Shown piece after piece: positions 51,402 through 60,239 of a stretch of 64,000 nucleotides of DNA. The stretch comes from Kitasatospora gansuensis. Its GTDB lineage: Bacteria > Actinomycetota > Actinomycetes > Streptomycetales > Streptomycetaceae. Positions within the stretch are counted from its first letter, which is position 1. Each line of letters starts with the position of its first letter. Both the position numbers and the translations under genes were made by a program. The stretch spans positions 3,472,001 to 3,536,000 of the forward strand of contig NZ_JACHJR010000001.1 in assembly GCF_014203705.1 (NCBI RefSeq), read 5' to 3'. The notes beneath the pieces were generated by a model. The model searched no databases. It was given only the letters and a program-made list of their open reading frames with translations, and was not told the origin of the DNA.

Positions 51402-52570
51402 CCGCGGACCGTACTGCACTGGCCGGCGCCCGACTGGTCCTGCCGGGTGGCGTCGTCGAGAACGGCCGGCTGGCCATCGAGGGTTCGCGGATCGCGGGTC
51501 TCGGCGGCGAGACCGGGCCGGGTGACGTCGACCTGACCGGCTACACCGTCGTCCCCGGTTTCGTGGACCTCCATGTACACGGTGGCGGCGGCGGCAGTTA
51601 CGCCTCCGGCATCGCCGAGGAAGCCCTCACCGTCGCCCGGACCCACCTGGCGCACGGCACCACCACCACGATCGCCTCCACCGTCACCGGGGAGATCGAC
51701 GAGCTCTGCCACCAGGCGGCCGTCCTCTCCGAGCTGGTCGAGGACGGCGTGCTGGCGGGCGTCCACTTCGAAGGCCCGTTCATCTCGCACAACCGGTGCG
51801 GCGCGCACCGTCCCGACCTGCTCCGCGACCCGGACCCGGCGCTGGTGCGCAAGCTGGTGGACGCCGCCCGCGGCACCGCCAGGATGTTCACCCTGGCACC
51901 GGAGTTGACGGGTGGTCTGGAGTCGGTCCGGATGCTCGCCGACCTCGGCGTGATCGCGGCCGTCGGGCACACCGACTCCGACTACGCCAAGACCCTGGAG
52001 GCCGTCGAGGCGGGGGCCACCGTGGCCACCCACCTGTTCAACGCGATGCCGGGCATCCAGCACCGCGCGCCCGGCCCGATCGTCGCCCTGCTGGAGGACG
52101 AGCGGGTCACCGTCGAGCTGATCAACGACGGTGTGCACCTGCACCCCTCGGTGCTCGACCTCGCCTACGGCACCGCCGGTGCCGAGCGGGTCGCGCTGAT
52201 CACCGACGCGATGGGCGCGGCCGGCATGGGCGACGGGCTCTACCCGCTCGGCCCGCTCCAGGTCCGGGTCGAGAACGGCGTGGCCCGGCTGGTCGAGGGC
52301 GGCTCCATCGCGGGCTCCACCCTGACCCTGGACGTCGCCTTCAAGCGCTCCGTCACCATCAACGGCCTCTCGCTCAACCAGGCCGTCACCTCGCTGTCCA
52401 CCGTCCCGGCCCGGCTGCTCGGCCTGGCCGACTCGATCGGCTCGCTGGAGGTCGGCAAGAACGCCGACCTCGTCGTACTCGACTCCGAAACCCACGATCT
52501 CGTCGCGGTGATGCGCCGCGGCGAGTGGATCGTCGGCGCGGACCGTCTCGCCAAGGCCCACGCGGCCTGA
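51398..52570 (+). CDS. nagA: N-acetylglucosamine-6-phosphate deacetylase
   Basis: 390-aa amidohydrolase. Metal and substrate motifs: GFVDLHVHGGGG, VHFEGPFISHNRCGAH, AVGHTDSDY, ATHLFNAMPGIQHR and ALITDAMGAAGM. The GTG start overlaps nagK. It releases acetate to give glucosamine-6-phosphate, the DasR inducer and the precursor for the isomerase next door. Confidence 0.96.
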   Translation: MTADRTALAGARLVLPGGVVENGRLAIEGSRIAGLGGETGPGDVDLTGYTVVPGFVDLHVHGGGGGSYASGIAEEALTVARTHLAHGTTTTIASTVTGEIDELCHQAAVLSELVEDGVLAGVHFEGPFISHNRCGAHRPDLLRDPDPALVRKLVDAARGTARMFTLAPELTGGLESVRMLADLGVIAAVGHTDSDYAKTLEAVEAGATVATHLFNAMPGIQHRAPGPIVALLEDERVTVELINDGVHLHPSVLDLAYGTAGAERVALITDAMGAAGMGDGLYPLGPLQVRVENGVARLVEGGSIAGSTLTLDVAFKRSVTINGLSLNQAVTSLSTVPARLLGLADSIGSLEVGKNADLVVLDSETHDLVAVMRRGEWIVGADRLAKAHAA

Positions 52571-52584
52571 CCTCCGGTCACCCA

Positions 52585-52633
52585 CCGGGAGAGGTGAGCA
52601 GCGGCTCTGCGTCCCGCTGCCCACCTCTCCCGG
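52585..52633 (+). other. Strong intercistronic hairpin nagA / aldolase
   Basis: CCGGGAGAGGTGAGCAGCGG (52585-52604) pairs with 52614-52633 with one interruption. It ends about 10 bp before the aldolase ATG and its right edge touches the GGGAG ribosome site. There is no T-run, so it may stabilise nagKA mRNA or damp aldolase translation rather than terminate. Confidence 0.65.
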
Positions 52634-52642
52634 GAGACACCC

Positions 52643-53515
52643 ATGCCCGTTGCCCGTACCGCCGACCTGCTCGCCGCCGCCGTCGCCGAAGGCCGGGGCC
52701 TGCCCGCCTTCAACGTGATCACCCTGGAGCACGCCGAGGCGATCGCCGCCGGGGCCGAACTCGCCGGCTCCCCGGTCGTGCTGCAGATCAGTCAGAACGC
52801 CGTCGCCTACCACGGCGGCCGGCTGCTCCCGCTGGCCCGGGCCTGCGCCGAGGTCGCCGCCGCCGCCAGGGTCCCGGTCTCGCTCCACCTCGACCACGTC
52901 GAGGACTTCGACCTGCTGCGGGCCAGTGCCGCCGCCGGCTTCAGCTCCGCGATGTACGACGCCTCCACGCTGCCGCACGCCGAGAACGTCAAGCGCACCG
53001 CCGAGGCCGCCGACTGGGCGCACCGGCACGGCCTGCACCTGGAGGCCGAACTCGGCCGGGTCGGCGGCAAGGACGGCGAGCCGCCGCTCTCCCCGCACGC
53101 CCCCGGCGCCCGCACCGACCCGGCCGAGGCGGCCCGCTACGTCGCCGAGACCGGGGTGGACGCGCTCGCGGTGGCGGTCGGCAGTTCGCACGCGATGACC
53201 ACCCGGACGGCCCTGCTCGACCACGATCTGATCCGCCGTCTGGCCGAAGCCGTACCCGTCCCGCTGGTGCTGCACGGCAGCTCAGGGGTGGCCGACGACG
53301 AACTGTCGGCCGGCATCGCGGCCGGCCTGGTGAAGGTCAACATCGGCACCGCGCTGAACACCGCCTTCACCCCGGTGGTCCGACAGCGCCTGGCCGAGGA
53401 CCCGGCCGGCACCGACCCGCGCAAGTACCTGGCCCCGGCCCGGGCCGCGATGACCGAGACGGTGGCCCGGCTGGCCGCGGTGGTCGCGGGCAGCCGCAGC
53501 GGTCAGCTCGGGTAG
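52643..53515 (+). CDS. Class II fructose-bisphosphate/tagatose-bisphosphate aldolase
   Basis: 290-aa zinc aldolase. AFNVITLEHAEAI, SLHLDHVED (zinc His and catalytic Asp), EAELGRVGGKDG, VGSSHAM, HGSSGVADDEL (His) and VKVNIGTALN are all typical. The amino-sugar neighbours favour tagatose-1,6-bisphosphate or a related ketose bisphosphate, but FBA activity is equally possible. Follows nagA after the hairpin. Its 3' end overlaps the convergent CBM gene by 13 bp. Confidence 0.9.
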   Translation: MPVARTADLLAAAVAEGRGLPAFNVITLEHAEAIAAGAELAGSPVVLQISQNAVAYHGGRLLPLARACAEVAAAARVPVSLHLDHVEDFDLLRASAAAGFSSAMYDASTLPHAENVKRTAEAADWAHRHGLHLEAELGRVGGKDGEPPLSPHAPGARTDPAEAARYVAETGVDALAVAVGSSHAMTTRTALLDHDLIRRLAEAVPVPLVLHGSSGVADDELSAGIAAGLVKVNIGTALNTAFTPVVRQRLAEDPAGTDPRKYLAPARAAMTETVARLAAVVAGSRSGQLG

Positions 53516-54396
53516 GTCTCCACGCTCATCGGCGTGAGCGCGACCTGGTCGACCAGGATGCTGTTGCCGCTCCCGGCCGGGATGCCCACCGTGATGGTGT
53601 TCGTCCCGGCCTGCAGCTCCGGCCATATGTTGGTGCTGTACCAGGCCTGGGCCGGGTCCACCCCGGCGCCCGAGTAGTTCTTCACCGTGATGCCACCGTC
53701 CCGGTCCTTGCCGTTGACGGTGACGGCCGCGCTGAAGTTCTGGCCGGTGTTGTTGAAGTGCAGCCAGAACTTGTACGCGCCCGCGCTCGGGGCCGTGAAC
53801 GTCCAGGTCACCGAGGAGCCCGCGGTCAGCGTCAGGTAGCTGCCGTCCGCCGACCTGGCGCCCTTCACGCTGTTGCCGGAAGGGGCGTTCTGGCCCTTCA
53901 GCGTGCTCGCGTCCGCGATCGGCTTGGTGTCGGGGGTGGGGCTCGCCGACGGTCCGGACGAACCGGAGGCCGAGGCCGAGGGGTTGACCGGGGCGCTGCT
54001 GCCGCCGGACGCCTTGTCCTTCGTCTTGCCCGGATCGCCCATCGAGAGGGCCACCCCGGCGCCGATCGCGATCGCGGCGACCACCGCGACGGCACCGATC
54101 ACCACGCCCTTGCTGCGCCCGGCCGGCTGCTGCTCGCCCGGCTGCGGGCGGGAGTGCTCGGCGTACCGCGGCTGCTGCGGGAGCTGCGCGGTGACCTGCG
54201 CCGGCGGCTGCGGCCGGGCCGGGGGCTGCGGCGTGGACTGCTGGCCGTACTGCGCGCGGCCGACCTCGACCGGGCGGGAGTACGAGTCGCGGGGCTGGGT
54301 GGCCGCCTGCTCGCCCTCCGCCGGACGGTAGAGGTACGCGAACGGGTCGTCCTTCGCCGCGTCCTCGGGCGCTCCGTTACTGCCGGCCGTTGTCAC
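53503..54396 (-). CDS. Single-pass membrane protein with extracellular CBM35/6-like domain
   Basis: 297 aa. A Pro/Gln-rich cytoplasmic N-terminus (about 1-95, PQPPARPQPPAQVTAQL) precedes one transmembrane helix (GVVIGAVAVVAAIAIGAGVAL, about 97-117), then a Ser/Pro linker and a beta-sandwich resembling carbohydrate-binding modules (GSSVTWTFTAPSAGAYKFWLH, LQAGTNTITVGIPAGSGNSILVDQVAL). GTG 54396 has GGGGAG 9 nt upstream. Probably displays a sugar-binding domain on the cell surface; role unknown. Confidence 0.75.
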   Translation of the reverse strand: MTTAGSNGAPEDAAKDDPFAYLYRPAEGEQAATQPRDSYSRPVEVGRAQYGQQSTPQPPARPQPPAQVTAQLPQQPRYAEHSRPQPGEQQPAGRSKGVVIGAVAVVAAIAIGAGVALSMGDPGKTKDKASGGSSAPVNPSASASGSSGPSASPTPDTKPIADASTLKGQNAPSGNSVKGARSADGSYLTLTAGSSVTWTFTAPSAGAYKFWLHFNNTGQNFSAAVTVNGKDRDGGITVKNYSGAGVDPAQAWYSTNIWPELQAGTNTITVGIPAGSGNSILVDQVALTPMSVETYPS

Positions 54397-54560
54397 GGTG
54401 GTCAACTCCCCATCGCAGCACACCGTACGGCCGCCGAACGCCGTACGGGCAGATGAACGCTCGTACCGGGGGAACCCTACCTGCCAAGCGCGATCCGGTG
54501 GAAAGACGGTTCGGAGCCCGGACGGTCAACGGGACCGGTGACGGAACCGTGGGGCCCGGT

Positions 54561-56372
54561 TCACCCCGCGCGCCGGTGCGAACGCTCGCCCCGCGCGCCC
54601 CGGGCCGGGCCGCCGCGCGCCCGCTTCTCGTCGTACATCCGCTCGTCGGCCACGTGCAGCACCTCCTCGATGCTCATCCCGCAGCCCGCCCAGCCGATGC
54701 CGAGGCTGACCCCGACCCGGGTGGTCCGGTTGTCGATCCGCATCGGCGGGATGATCGCGTTCCGCAGCCGCCCGGCCAGGTCCTTGGCCTCCTCGCGGCC
54801 GATCCCGTCGGCCAGCACCACGAACTCGTCGCCACCCAGCCGGGCCACCGTGTCACCCTCCCGGACCACCTGCTGGAGCCGTCTGGCCACCTCGATCAGC
54901 ACGCTGTCCCCGGCCTTGTGGCCGAACCGGTCGTTGACCGTCTTGAAACCGTCCAGGTCGCAGAAGAGCACCGCGAGCCCCTTCTCGGCGGCCCCGGGCC
55001 TGCCCGAGCCGCCCCACAGCTCGCCCCCGCCCGGCAGCTCGGCCGGGATCACCGCGTGCACGTGGTCGGCCGGCACCTCGGAGCACTCCCGGGGGCGGCC
55101 GAGCTGCTCCCGGTCGGGCCCGGACGAGCGGCCGAAGCCGTCAGGCGCCCCGTAGCCGTGCGGCAGCGCGATCTGACTCCCCTGGCCGTCGAACGCGCCG
55201 TGCGCGCCGTAGGAGGCCGCCTGACCGGCGTACGCGGGCTCTGTGTCGTGCCGGTCCTGGTCCGGGTGCGCGGCCGGGGCGCCCGGGGCCTGGGCGCACA
55301 GCCGACGGCCCAGCCGGGTGCGCAGCTCGGCGCTGTTCGGCAGCCCGGTGAGGGCGTCGTGGCTGGCCCGGTGGGCGAGCTGGAACTCGTGCCGCTTGCG
55401 CTCCTCGATGTCCTCGACGTGGGTGAGCAGGAAGCTCGGGCCCTCCGCCGCGTCCGCCACCACCGAGTTGCGCAGACAGACCCACTGGTAGCCGCCGTCC
55501 CGCCGGGACAGCCGCAGCTCGGCCCTGCCCCCCTCGGCACTGGTCCGGTTCAGCAGCTCGAGGTCGTCGGGGTGCACCAGGTCGGCGAACCGCTGCTGCC
55601 GCAGGGTCGCCCGGGGGCGGCCGAGCAGTCGGCAGAGCGCGTCGTTGACCCGGGTCAGCTGGCCGGTGCCGGCCCCGTGCAGCTCGGTGATCGCCATCCC
55701 GCTCGGGGCGTACTCGAAGGCCTGCCGGAAGCTTTCCTCGCTGGCCCGGAGCGCCTGCTGCTCCTTCTCCAGCCGGGCCAGCGCCCGCTGCATCTCGGCC
55801 CGCAGCCGGGCGTTGCCGATCGCGATCGACGCCTGGAGCGAGAACATCTCCAGCGCCTCCCTGGTCCACGCCCCGGGCCGCTTGCCACTGCGCGGGCGGT
55901 CCACCGAGAGCACGCCGAGCAGGTCTCCCCCGGCGCTGTACATCGGGGCCAGCAGGACGTCCTGCGGGTGCCAGTCGTTGGTGTACACGGGCAGCGGGCC
56001 GTCGCCGGTCCAGCTCGGGATGTCGGTGCCGATCGCCCAGCCCCGGTCGTACGGCAGGAAGCGCAGCGTGCCCCAGTGGTCGCTGACGCTCAGCATCCGC
56101 TCCCAGGACTCCCGCGAGCCGACCTGGCCGAGCAGCACGGCGGGGCCGCCGAAGGCGCTCTCCTCCAGCTCCCAGACCGCCGCCACCACCAGATCGCCGT
56201 CCGGCCGCACCAGGCTGACCGCCGCCGCGTCGAAGCCGAGCCCGTGCACGGCGCCCTCGACCACGGCCTGCAAGGTCCCGGCCAGGCTGCGGGCAGCGTT
56301 GAGGTCCGCCACGACCCGGTGCAAGGTGCGGAGGGTCGCGAGGCGGACGTAGGGCTCCGACTCGGCTTCCAT
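54561..56372 (-). CDS. cdgB: GAF-PAS-GGDEF diguanylate cyclase, CdgB-like
   Basis: 603 aa. GAF (about 20-190), PAS with PAC (about 215-335, FEYAPSGMAITELHG), GGDEF (about 337-590) with RLGGDEFVVLAD near 509. The layout matches Streptomyces coelicolor CdgB, which makes cyclic di-GMP for BldD-controlled development. Between the first GGDEF helix (LTGLPNSAELRTRLGRRL) and the Mg-binding strand (LAVLFCDLDGF) lies an insert of about 105 residues, low-complexity and rich in Ala, Pro, Gly and His, where a few residues are normal. An inhibitory site RxxD is not obvious before GGDEF. Confidence 0.9.
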   Translation of the reverse strand: MEAESEPYVRLATLRTLHRVVADLNAARSLAGTLQAVVEGAVHGLGFDAAAVSLVRPDGDLVVAAVWELEESAFGGPAVLLGQVGSRESWERMLSVSDHWGTLRFLPYDRGWAIGTDIPSWTGDGPLPVYTNDWHPQDVLLAPMYSAGGDLLGVLSVDRPRSGKRPGAWTREALEMFSLQASIAIGNARLRAEMQRALARLEKEQQALRASEESFRQAFEYAPSGMAITELHGAGTGQLTRVNDALCRLLGRPRATLRQQRFADLVHPDDLELLNRTSAEGGRAELRLSRRDGGYQWVCLRNSVVADAAEGPSFLLTHVEDIEERKRHEFQLAHRASHDALTGLPNSAELRTRLGRRLCAQAPGAPAAHPDQDRHDTEPAYAGQAASYGAHGAFDGQGSQIALPHGYGAPDGFGRSSGPDREQLGRPRECSEVPADHVHAVIPAELPGGGELWGGSGRPGAAEKGLAVLFCDLDGFKTVNDRFGHKAGDSVLIEVARRLQQVVREGDTVARLGGDEFVVLADGIGREEAKDLAGRLRNAIIPPMRIDNRTTRVGVSLGIGWAGCGMSIEEVLHVADERMYDEKRARGGPARGARGERSHRRAG

Positions 56373-56696
56373 GCGGGGGCTCCCCGGCTGCTTCGGATAG
56401 TTCTTGATGGTTATCGTCCGATTGCCAGAAGAACTGAATCACAGGGAGCACAACGTTCGGCACGCTCGGTCAACAATAGGTCACCACTTGTGACCCAAAT
56501 CACACAATGCACATGACCGAAACCGCAGCTCACCCGCCCTGGAGATGACATCTCCGGACAATCGCGACCATTGGCTGTCCGGTCGTCCACGGCCCGGACC
56601 GAAGGCCGGTTCAGCCCTTCGGCCCAGCAGTACCCGGCAGGACCTAAGACCACGGCCCGATGCCGCCCACCCGGTCGGCCGACTACCGTGCGGTAC
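56373..56696. promoter_or_regulatory. Divergent intergenic region cdgB / flavin reductase
   Basis: 324 bp that must hold both promoters. 56420-56530 is AT-rich for this genome. Directly before GTG 56697, TACCGT lies 7 nt upstream with no ribosome site, which fits a leaderless transcript. I could not identify a BldD box with certainty. Confidence 0.4.
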
Positions 56697-57227
56697 GTGC
56701 AGACGTCCCCGCAGTCCTCCACCACCAGCCCGGCCGCGACTCCCGAGGAGTTCCGCGCCGCCCTCGGCCAGCTCGCCTCCGGCGTCACGCTGGTCACCGC
56801 CCACGACCCCGAGGACGAGGAGGACGCCGGCATGACGGCGACGTCCTTCCTCTCGGTCTCGCTGGAGCCGCCGCTGGTGCTGGTCTCGGTCCGCGAGGAC
56901 TCCCGGATGGACGAGCTGCTGACCCGCACCGACCGCTGGGCCGTCTCCCTGCTCGGCGAGACCCACCGGGCGGTCGCCTCACGGTTCGCCATGAAGGGCC
57001 GCCTCAGCGACCGCCTGCTGTTCGCCGACACGCCCCACCACCGGGGCCCCCACACCGGCGCACCCCTGATCGACGGGGCACTGGCCACGGTCGAGTGCCG
57101 CACCGTCCAGCGCATCCCGGCCGGCGACCACGTCCTCCTCCTCGGCCACGTCCTCGCCGCCGAGGTCACGGCACCCGGCGCACGGCCCCTGCTCTACCAC
57201 CGCGGCAGCTACCGCCACCTGGCCTGA
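56697..57227 (+). CDS. Flavin reductase-like FMN-binding protein
   Basis: 176-aa member of the flavin reductase domain family. EEFRAALGQLASGVTLVTA, GMTATSFLSVSLEPPLVLVSV (FMN site), WAVSLLGETHRAVASRFA and GDHVLLLGHVLAAEV are standard. It reduces flavin with NAD(P)H or binds FMN, often for a partner oxygenase, but none is adjacent. Start at GTG 56697 is chosen for the leaderless-type promoter; GTG 56688 is also in frame. Confidence 0.9.
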   Translation: MQTSPQSSTTSPAATPEEFRAALGQLASGVTLVTAHDPEDEEDAGMTATSFLSVSLEPPLVLVSVREDSRMDELLTRTDRWAVSLLGETHRAVASRFAMKGRLSDRLLFADTPHHRGPHTGAPLIDGALATVECRTVQRIPAGDHVLLLGHVLAAEVTAPGARPLLYHRGSYRHLA

Positions 57228-57243
57228 GCACCGATCTCGGGCA

Positions 57244-57376
57244 TCAGCCACCAGGGGCTCGGGGAACTGCGACGGTTCGTGGCCGGCGGGTATCACTGCG
57301 AAAGTGCCTGACCACCCACGTACCTGCAACGTTTTTCGAGGTCGGCGTCGCCGTTCCCCGAGCCCCTGGTGGCTGA
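57244..57376 (-). repeat. Palindromic repeat family, copy 3
   Basis: About 30-nt arms starting TCAGCCACCAGGGGCTCGGG pair with 57347-57376; core in minus orientation at 57298-57315. It fills the space between two convergent stop codons (16 and 4 bp away) and can act as a bidirectional terminator. Confidence 0.85.
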
Positions 57377-57380
57377 CGTC

Positions 57381-57812
57381 TCAGTCCGTCGAGGGCCGGC
57401 TGCGGCCTTGCTTGAGGTCGGAGCGGTGCCGCTTGTTGGAGAGCCGACGCTCGATCATGCCCTTGCTCGGCTTGGTCTTGCGGCGGGTCTTCGGCGGCGG
57501 GGCGGTGGCTTCGCCGAGCAGGGCGGCCAGCCGCGCCGCGGCGACCTCGCGGTTGCGCCACTGCGAGCGGTGCTCGGAGGCGCGGACCACCAGGATGCGG
57601 CCGTCCACCAGGCGGGTGGCGAGCCGTTCGAGGGCGCGGTCCTTCCAGACCTGGGGCAGTGCGGCCGAGGCCGCCAGGTCGTAGCGGAGCTCGACCTGGG
57701 TGTCGGAGGTGTTGACGTGCTGGCCACCGGGGCCGGAGGAACGGGAGAAGCGCCAGACGAGCTCGGCGTCGGGGACGACCACCGATCCCCGGACGCGGAT
57801 GGGCTCGGGCAT
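57381..57812 (-). CDS. arfB: ArfB/YaeJ-type peptidyl-tRNA hydrolase (release-factor-like)
   Basis: 143 aa with one release-factor domain 3. RSSGPGGQHVNTSDTQVEL carries the catalytic GGQ, and the basic C-terminal tail (PPPKTRRKTKPSKGMIERRL) enters the mRNA channel of stalled ribosomes. It rescues non-stop complexes. Length and domain order match ArfB homologues. Confidence 0.92.
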   Translation of the reverse strand: MPEPIRVRGSVVVPDAELVWRFSRSSGPGGQHVNTSDTQVELRYDLAASAALPQVWKDRALERLATRLVDGRILVVRASEHRSQWRNREVAAARLAALLGEATAPPPKTRRKTKPSKGMIERRLSNKRHRSDLKQGRSRPSTD

Positions 57813-57875
57813 GGGCCCATCATCTCGCGCCGGTGCGGCGCGGTCACCAGGTTTACGCCTGGGAGAATGGGCGGC

Positions 57876-58364
57876 GTGATCGAGCTCGGCTACGCCCTCT
57901 CCAACCGCTTCCCCGACCCTCCGCAGACGGACTACCGGACCGCGCCGGTCCGCAGCCTGCGGCACGACCTGTTCTGCGGCGACGTGTACCTGGACGCGGA
58001 CGGCGCGGAGTTGTCCACACGCTGGGGATGGGTGCCGGTACTGGACTTCGCCTGGGCACTCTGCGACACCGTCGAACAGCTCGACCAGGACCCGCGCGGC
58101 AGCCGGTCCGCCGCCGTGCAGACCTTCGACCTGGACTTCACCCAGAACACCGAGCTGCTCCGGTTCGCCCGCCGGTTCGGCCTGGTGGAGATCAGCGCCA
58201 CCTGGCTGCCGGACGAGCCGATCGCCGTGGTCCGCCACGCCGATCTGCGCCGGGAGGCCCGGGACTTCCTGCAGGACGTCCTGGCCGACCTGTTCGACCT
58301 GCACGAAGGGCTGGCGGACAACCCGAACATCTGGACGGTTCAGGGGAAGTTTCCCCGGGTCTGA
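57876..58364 (+). CDS. Conserved actinobacterial hypothetical protein
   Basis: 162 aa, not recognised. VIELGYALSNRFPDP starts it, followed by YRTAPVRSLRHDLFCGDVYLD and VPVLDFAWALCDTVEQL; the C-terminal half is predicted helical (RREARDFLQDVLADLFDLHEGL). No signal peptide or membrane segment. GTG 57876 lies 9 nt after GGGAGA, better than ATG 57867 directly beside it. Single gene between arfB and terD. Confidence 0.75.
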   Translation: MIELGYALSNRFPDPPQTDYRTAPVRSLRHDLFCGDVYLDADGAELSTRWGWVPVLDFAWALCDTVEQLDQDPRGSRSAAVQTFDLDFTQNTELLRFARRFGLVEISATWLPDEPIAVVRHADLRREARDFLQDVLADLFDLHEGLADNPNIWTVQGKFPRV

Positions 58365-58467
58365 GCCCCCGTCAGGGCTCCGGCATGAGAAATTGGCGGC
58401 CGCGGCAGGAACCACCAGCCCCGCCGCTCGCGTTCTTCCGACAAAAGCGACGAAGGGACACCACACC

Positions 58468-59043
58468 ATGCCAGTGAGCCTCTCCAAGGGCGGCAACGTC
58501 TCGCTGACCAAGGAGGCCCCCGGCCTCACCGCGGTCAACGTGGGCCTCGGGTGGGACGTACGCACCACCACCGGTGCCGAGTTCGACCTGGACGCCAGTG
58601 CCATCGTGCTCAACGCGGAGGGCAAGGTGCTGTCCAACGGACACTTCGTGTTCTTCAACAACACCAGCGCCCCCGACGGCACCGTCGTGCACACCGGCGA
58701 CAACCGCTCCGGTGAGGGCGCCGGCGACGACGAGGTCATCAAGGTCAACCTGGCCGGCCTGCCGGCCGAGGCGGCCCGGATCACCTTCCCGGTGTCGATC
58801 TACGACGCCACCACCCGGGGCCAGAGCTTCGGCCAGGTCCGGAACGCCTACATCCGGGTGCTGAACCAGGCCGGCGAGGCCGAGATCGCCCGCTACGACC
58901 TCTCCGAGGACGCGGCCACCGAGACCGCCATGATCTTCGGCGAGCTGTACCGCAACGGCGCCGAGTGGAAGTTCCGCGCCATCGGCCAGGGCTACGCCTC
59001 CGGCCTGGCGGGCATCGCCCAGGACTTCGGCGTCAGCATCTGA
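58468..59043 (+). CDS. terD: TerD-family stress protein
   Basis: 191-aa calcium-binding protein of the tellurite-resistance family. VSLSKGGNVSLTKEAPGLTAV, GLGWDVR, FDLDASAIVLN, HTGDNRSGEGAGDDE (calcium sites) and FPVSIYDATTRGQSFGQVRNAYIRV are classical. Streptomycetes carry many copies, implicated in calcium-linked development and stress. Full length. Confidence 0.97.
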   Translation: MPVSLSKGGNVSLTKEAPGLTAVNVGLGWDVRTTTGAEFDLDASAIVLNAEGKVLSNGHFVFFNNTSAPDGTVVHTGDNRSGEGAGDDEVIKVNLAGLPAEAARITFPVSIYDATTRGQSFGQVRNAYIRVLNQAGEAEIARYDLSEDAATETAMIFGELYRNGAEWKFRAIGQGYASGLAGIAQDFGVSI

Positions 59044-59052
59044 CGAGCCGAC

Positions 59053-59099
59053 AACGACCGAGGGGCCCGGGGATTCACTCCCCGGGCCCCTCGGTCGTT
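59053..59099 (+). terminator. terD terminator
   Basis: A perfect 21-bp stem with a 5-nt loop starts 9 bp after the terD stop. The next gene converges, and the symmetry allows termination in both directions. Confidence 0.9.
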
Positions 59100-59108
59100 C
59101 TCCTGACG

Positions 59109-60134
59109 TCAGCTCAGCTCGGCCCGGAGCTGGGCGACGTGGATGATCTCGGTGTCGTCGTGCGGGGTCAGGTCGACCACCTCGGGCCTGGCGTGCTGCT
59201 CGTCGGGCTCGGGGGCGGCCACCGGCTGCTCGACCGGCTGCTGCCGGGCGGCGTACCGGGCGCTCTCGGCGAGCGCCTCGTCGCCGAGCACGTCGGCCAG
59301 GTCACCCTGGGCCCCGAGCTCGGTCACGCTGCCCACGGCGGGCGCCGGGGCGGCGGCCCGGACGGCGGCGGCACCGGCCGCGCCGCTGCGGCCGAAGAAG
59401 CTGAAGTTCGGCACCCGCGAGGCGGGCCTGGCCCGCTGCCGGACCGCCACGACCGACTCGGCCGACGCGCCGGGCGCGGACAGCACCGGACGCTCCGGCG
59501 CGGCACCGAGCTGACGGACCGTCGGGACGCTCTCGGGCAGCGCCGCCGGGCGGAGCGCGACGGCGGCCCGCTGGTCGCTCTCCCGCCGGGCCTCGGCCCG
59601 CTCGGCCGCCTGCTCCAGCTGCCGCAGGACGGACGCCGCGCGGACGTACGCGGCCGGGGAGGCGGGGTACTTGGGGCGGGCGGCGGCCAGCGCCCGCTGG
59701 TGCGCCTCGGCCTCCTTGAGGGCCTGCTCGGCCACGCTCACGGCCCGCTCGCGGAGCAGCCGGGCGATCTCGGTCTCGGCCTTGGCCAGCCGGGACTTCT
59801 CGGCGGTCAGCCGACGGCCGAACCGGGTGGCCCGCTCCTCGGCCACCTCGGCCGCGTACTCGGCCTCGGCGAGCTGCTCCTCGAAGCGCTCCTCGGACCG
59901 CTTGCGGCGGGTGGCGGCCAGTTCGGCGGCCACCCGGGCGGTGCGGTCGCGCTGGCGCAGCACGACGCCGACCCCGACCGCGGCGAGCACCGCCGCGATC
60001 CCGACCGAGCGCACCACGAGGGTGTCCGGACTGGCCGCGAGTGCACCGAGGGCGGCGACGACGAGTACGCCGATGGCGATCGGCGGCACAGAGCGGCCGA
60101 GGACGGAGGAGTGCCGGTGGCGTCCGCGAGACAT
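59109..60134 (-). CDS. Membrane-anchored coiled-coil protein
   Basis: 341 aa, function unknown. Two N-terminal transmembrane helices (IAIGVLVVAALGALAA and VGIAAVLAAVGVGVVL, about 18-60) are followed by a long cytoplasmic coiled coil (about 65-170, rich in Ala, Glu, Arg). The Ala/Pro-rich tail is probably disordered. Common in streptomycete genomes in this position beside folate genes, as far as I recall. May be a scaffold. Confidence 0.7.
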   Translation of the reverse strand: MSRGRHRHSSVLGRSVPPIAIGVLVVAALGALAASPDTLVVRSVGIAAVLAAVGVGVVLRQRDRTARVAAELAATRRKRSEERFEEQLAEAEYAAEVAEERATRFGRRLTAEKSRLAKAETEIARLLRERAVSVAEQALKEAEAHQRALAAARPKYPASPAAYVRAASVLRQLEQAAERAEARRESDQRAAVALRPAALPESVPTVRQLGAAPERPVLSAPGASAESVVAVRQRARPASRVPNFSFFGRSGAAGAAAVRAAAPAPAVGSVTELGAQGDLADVLGDEALAESARYAARQQPVEQPVAAPEPDEQHARPEVVDLTPHDDTEIIHVAQLRAELS

Positions 60135-60239
60135 GCCAAAGAAACTAGCGTGCGAATTGGGGCGCTGTCAGCCTGGGCCCCGTTTCGGCTCTTGACAGTT
60201 CGTCACGGCCACCGCCGGTGACCGTCGCCCGACGCCCCG

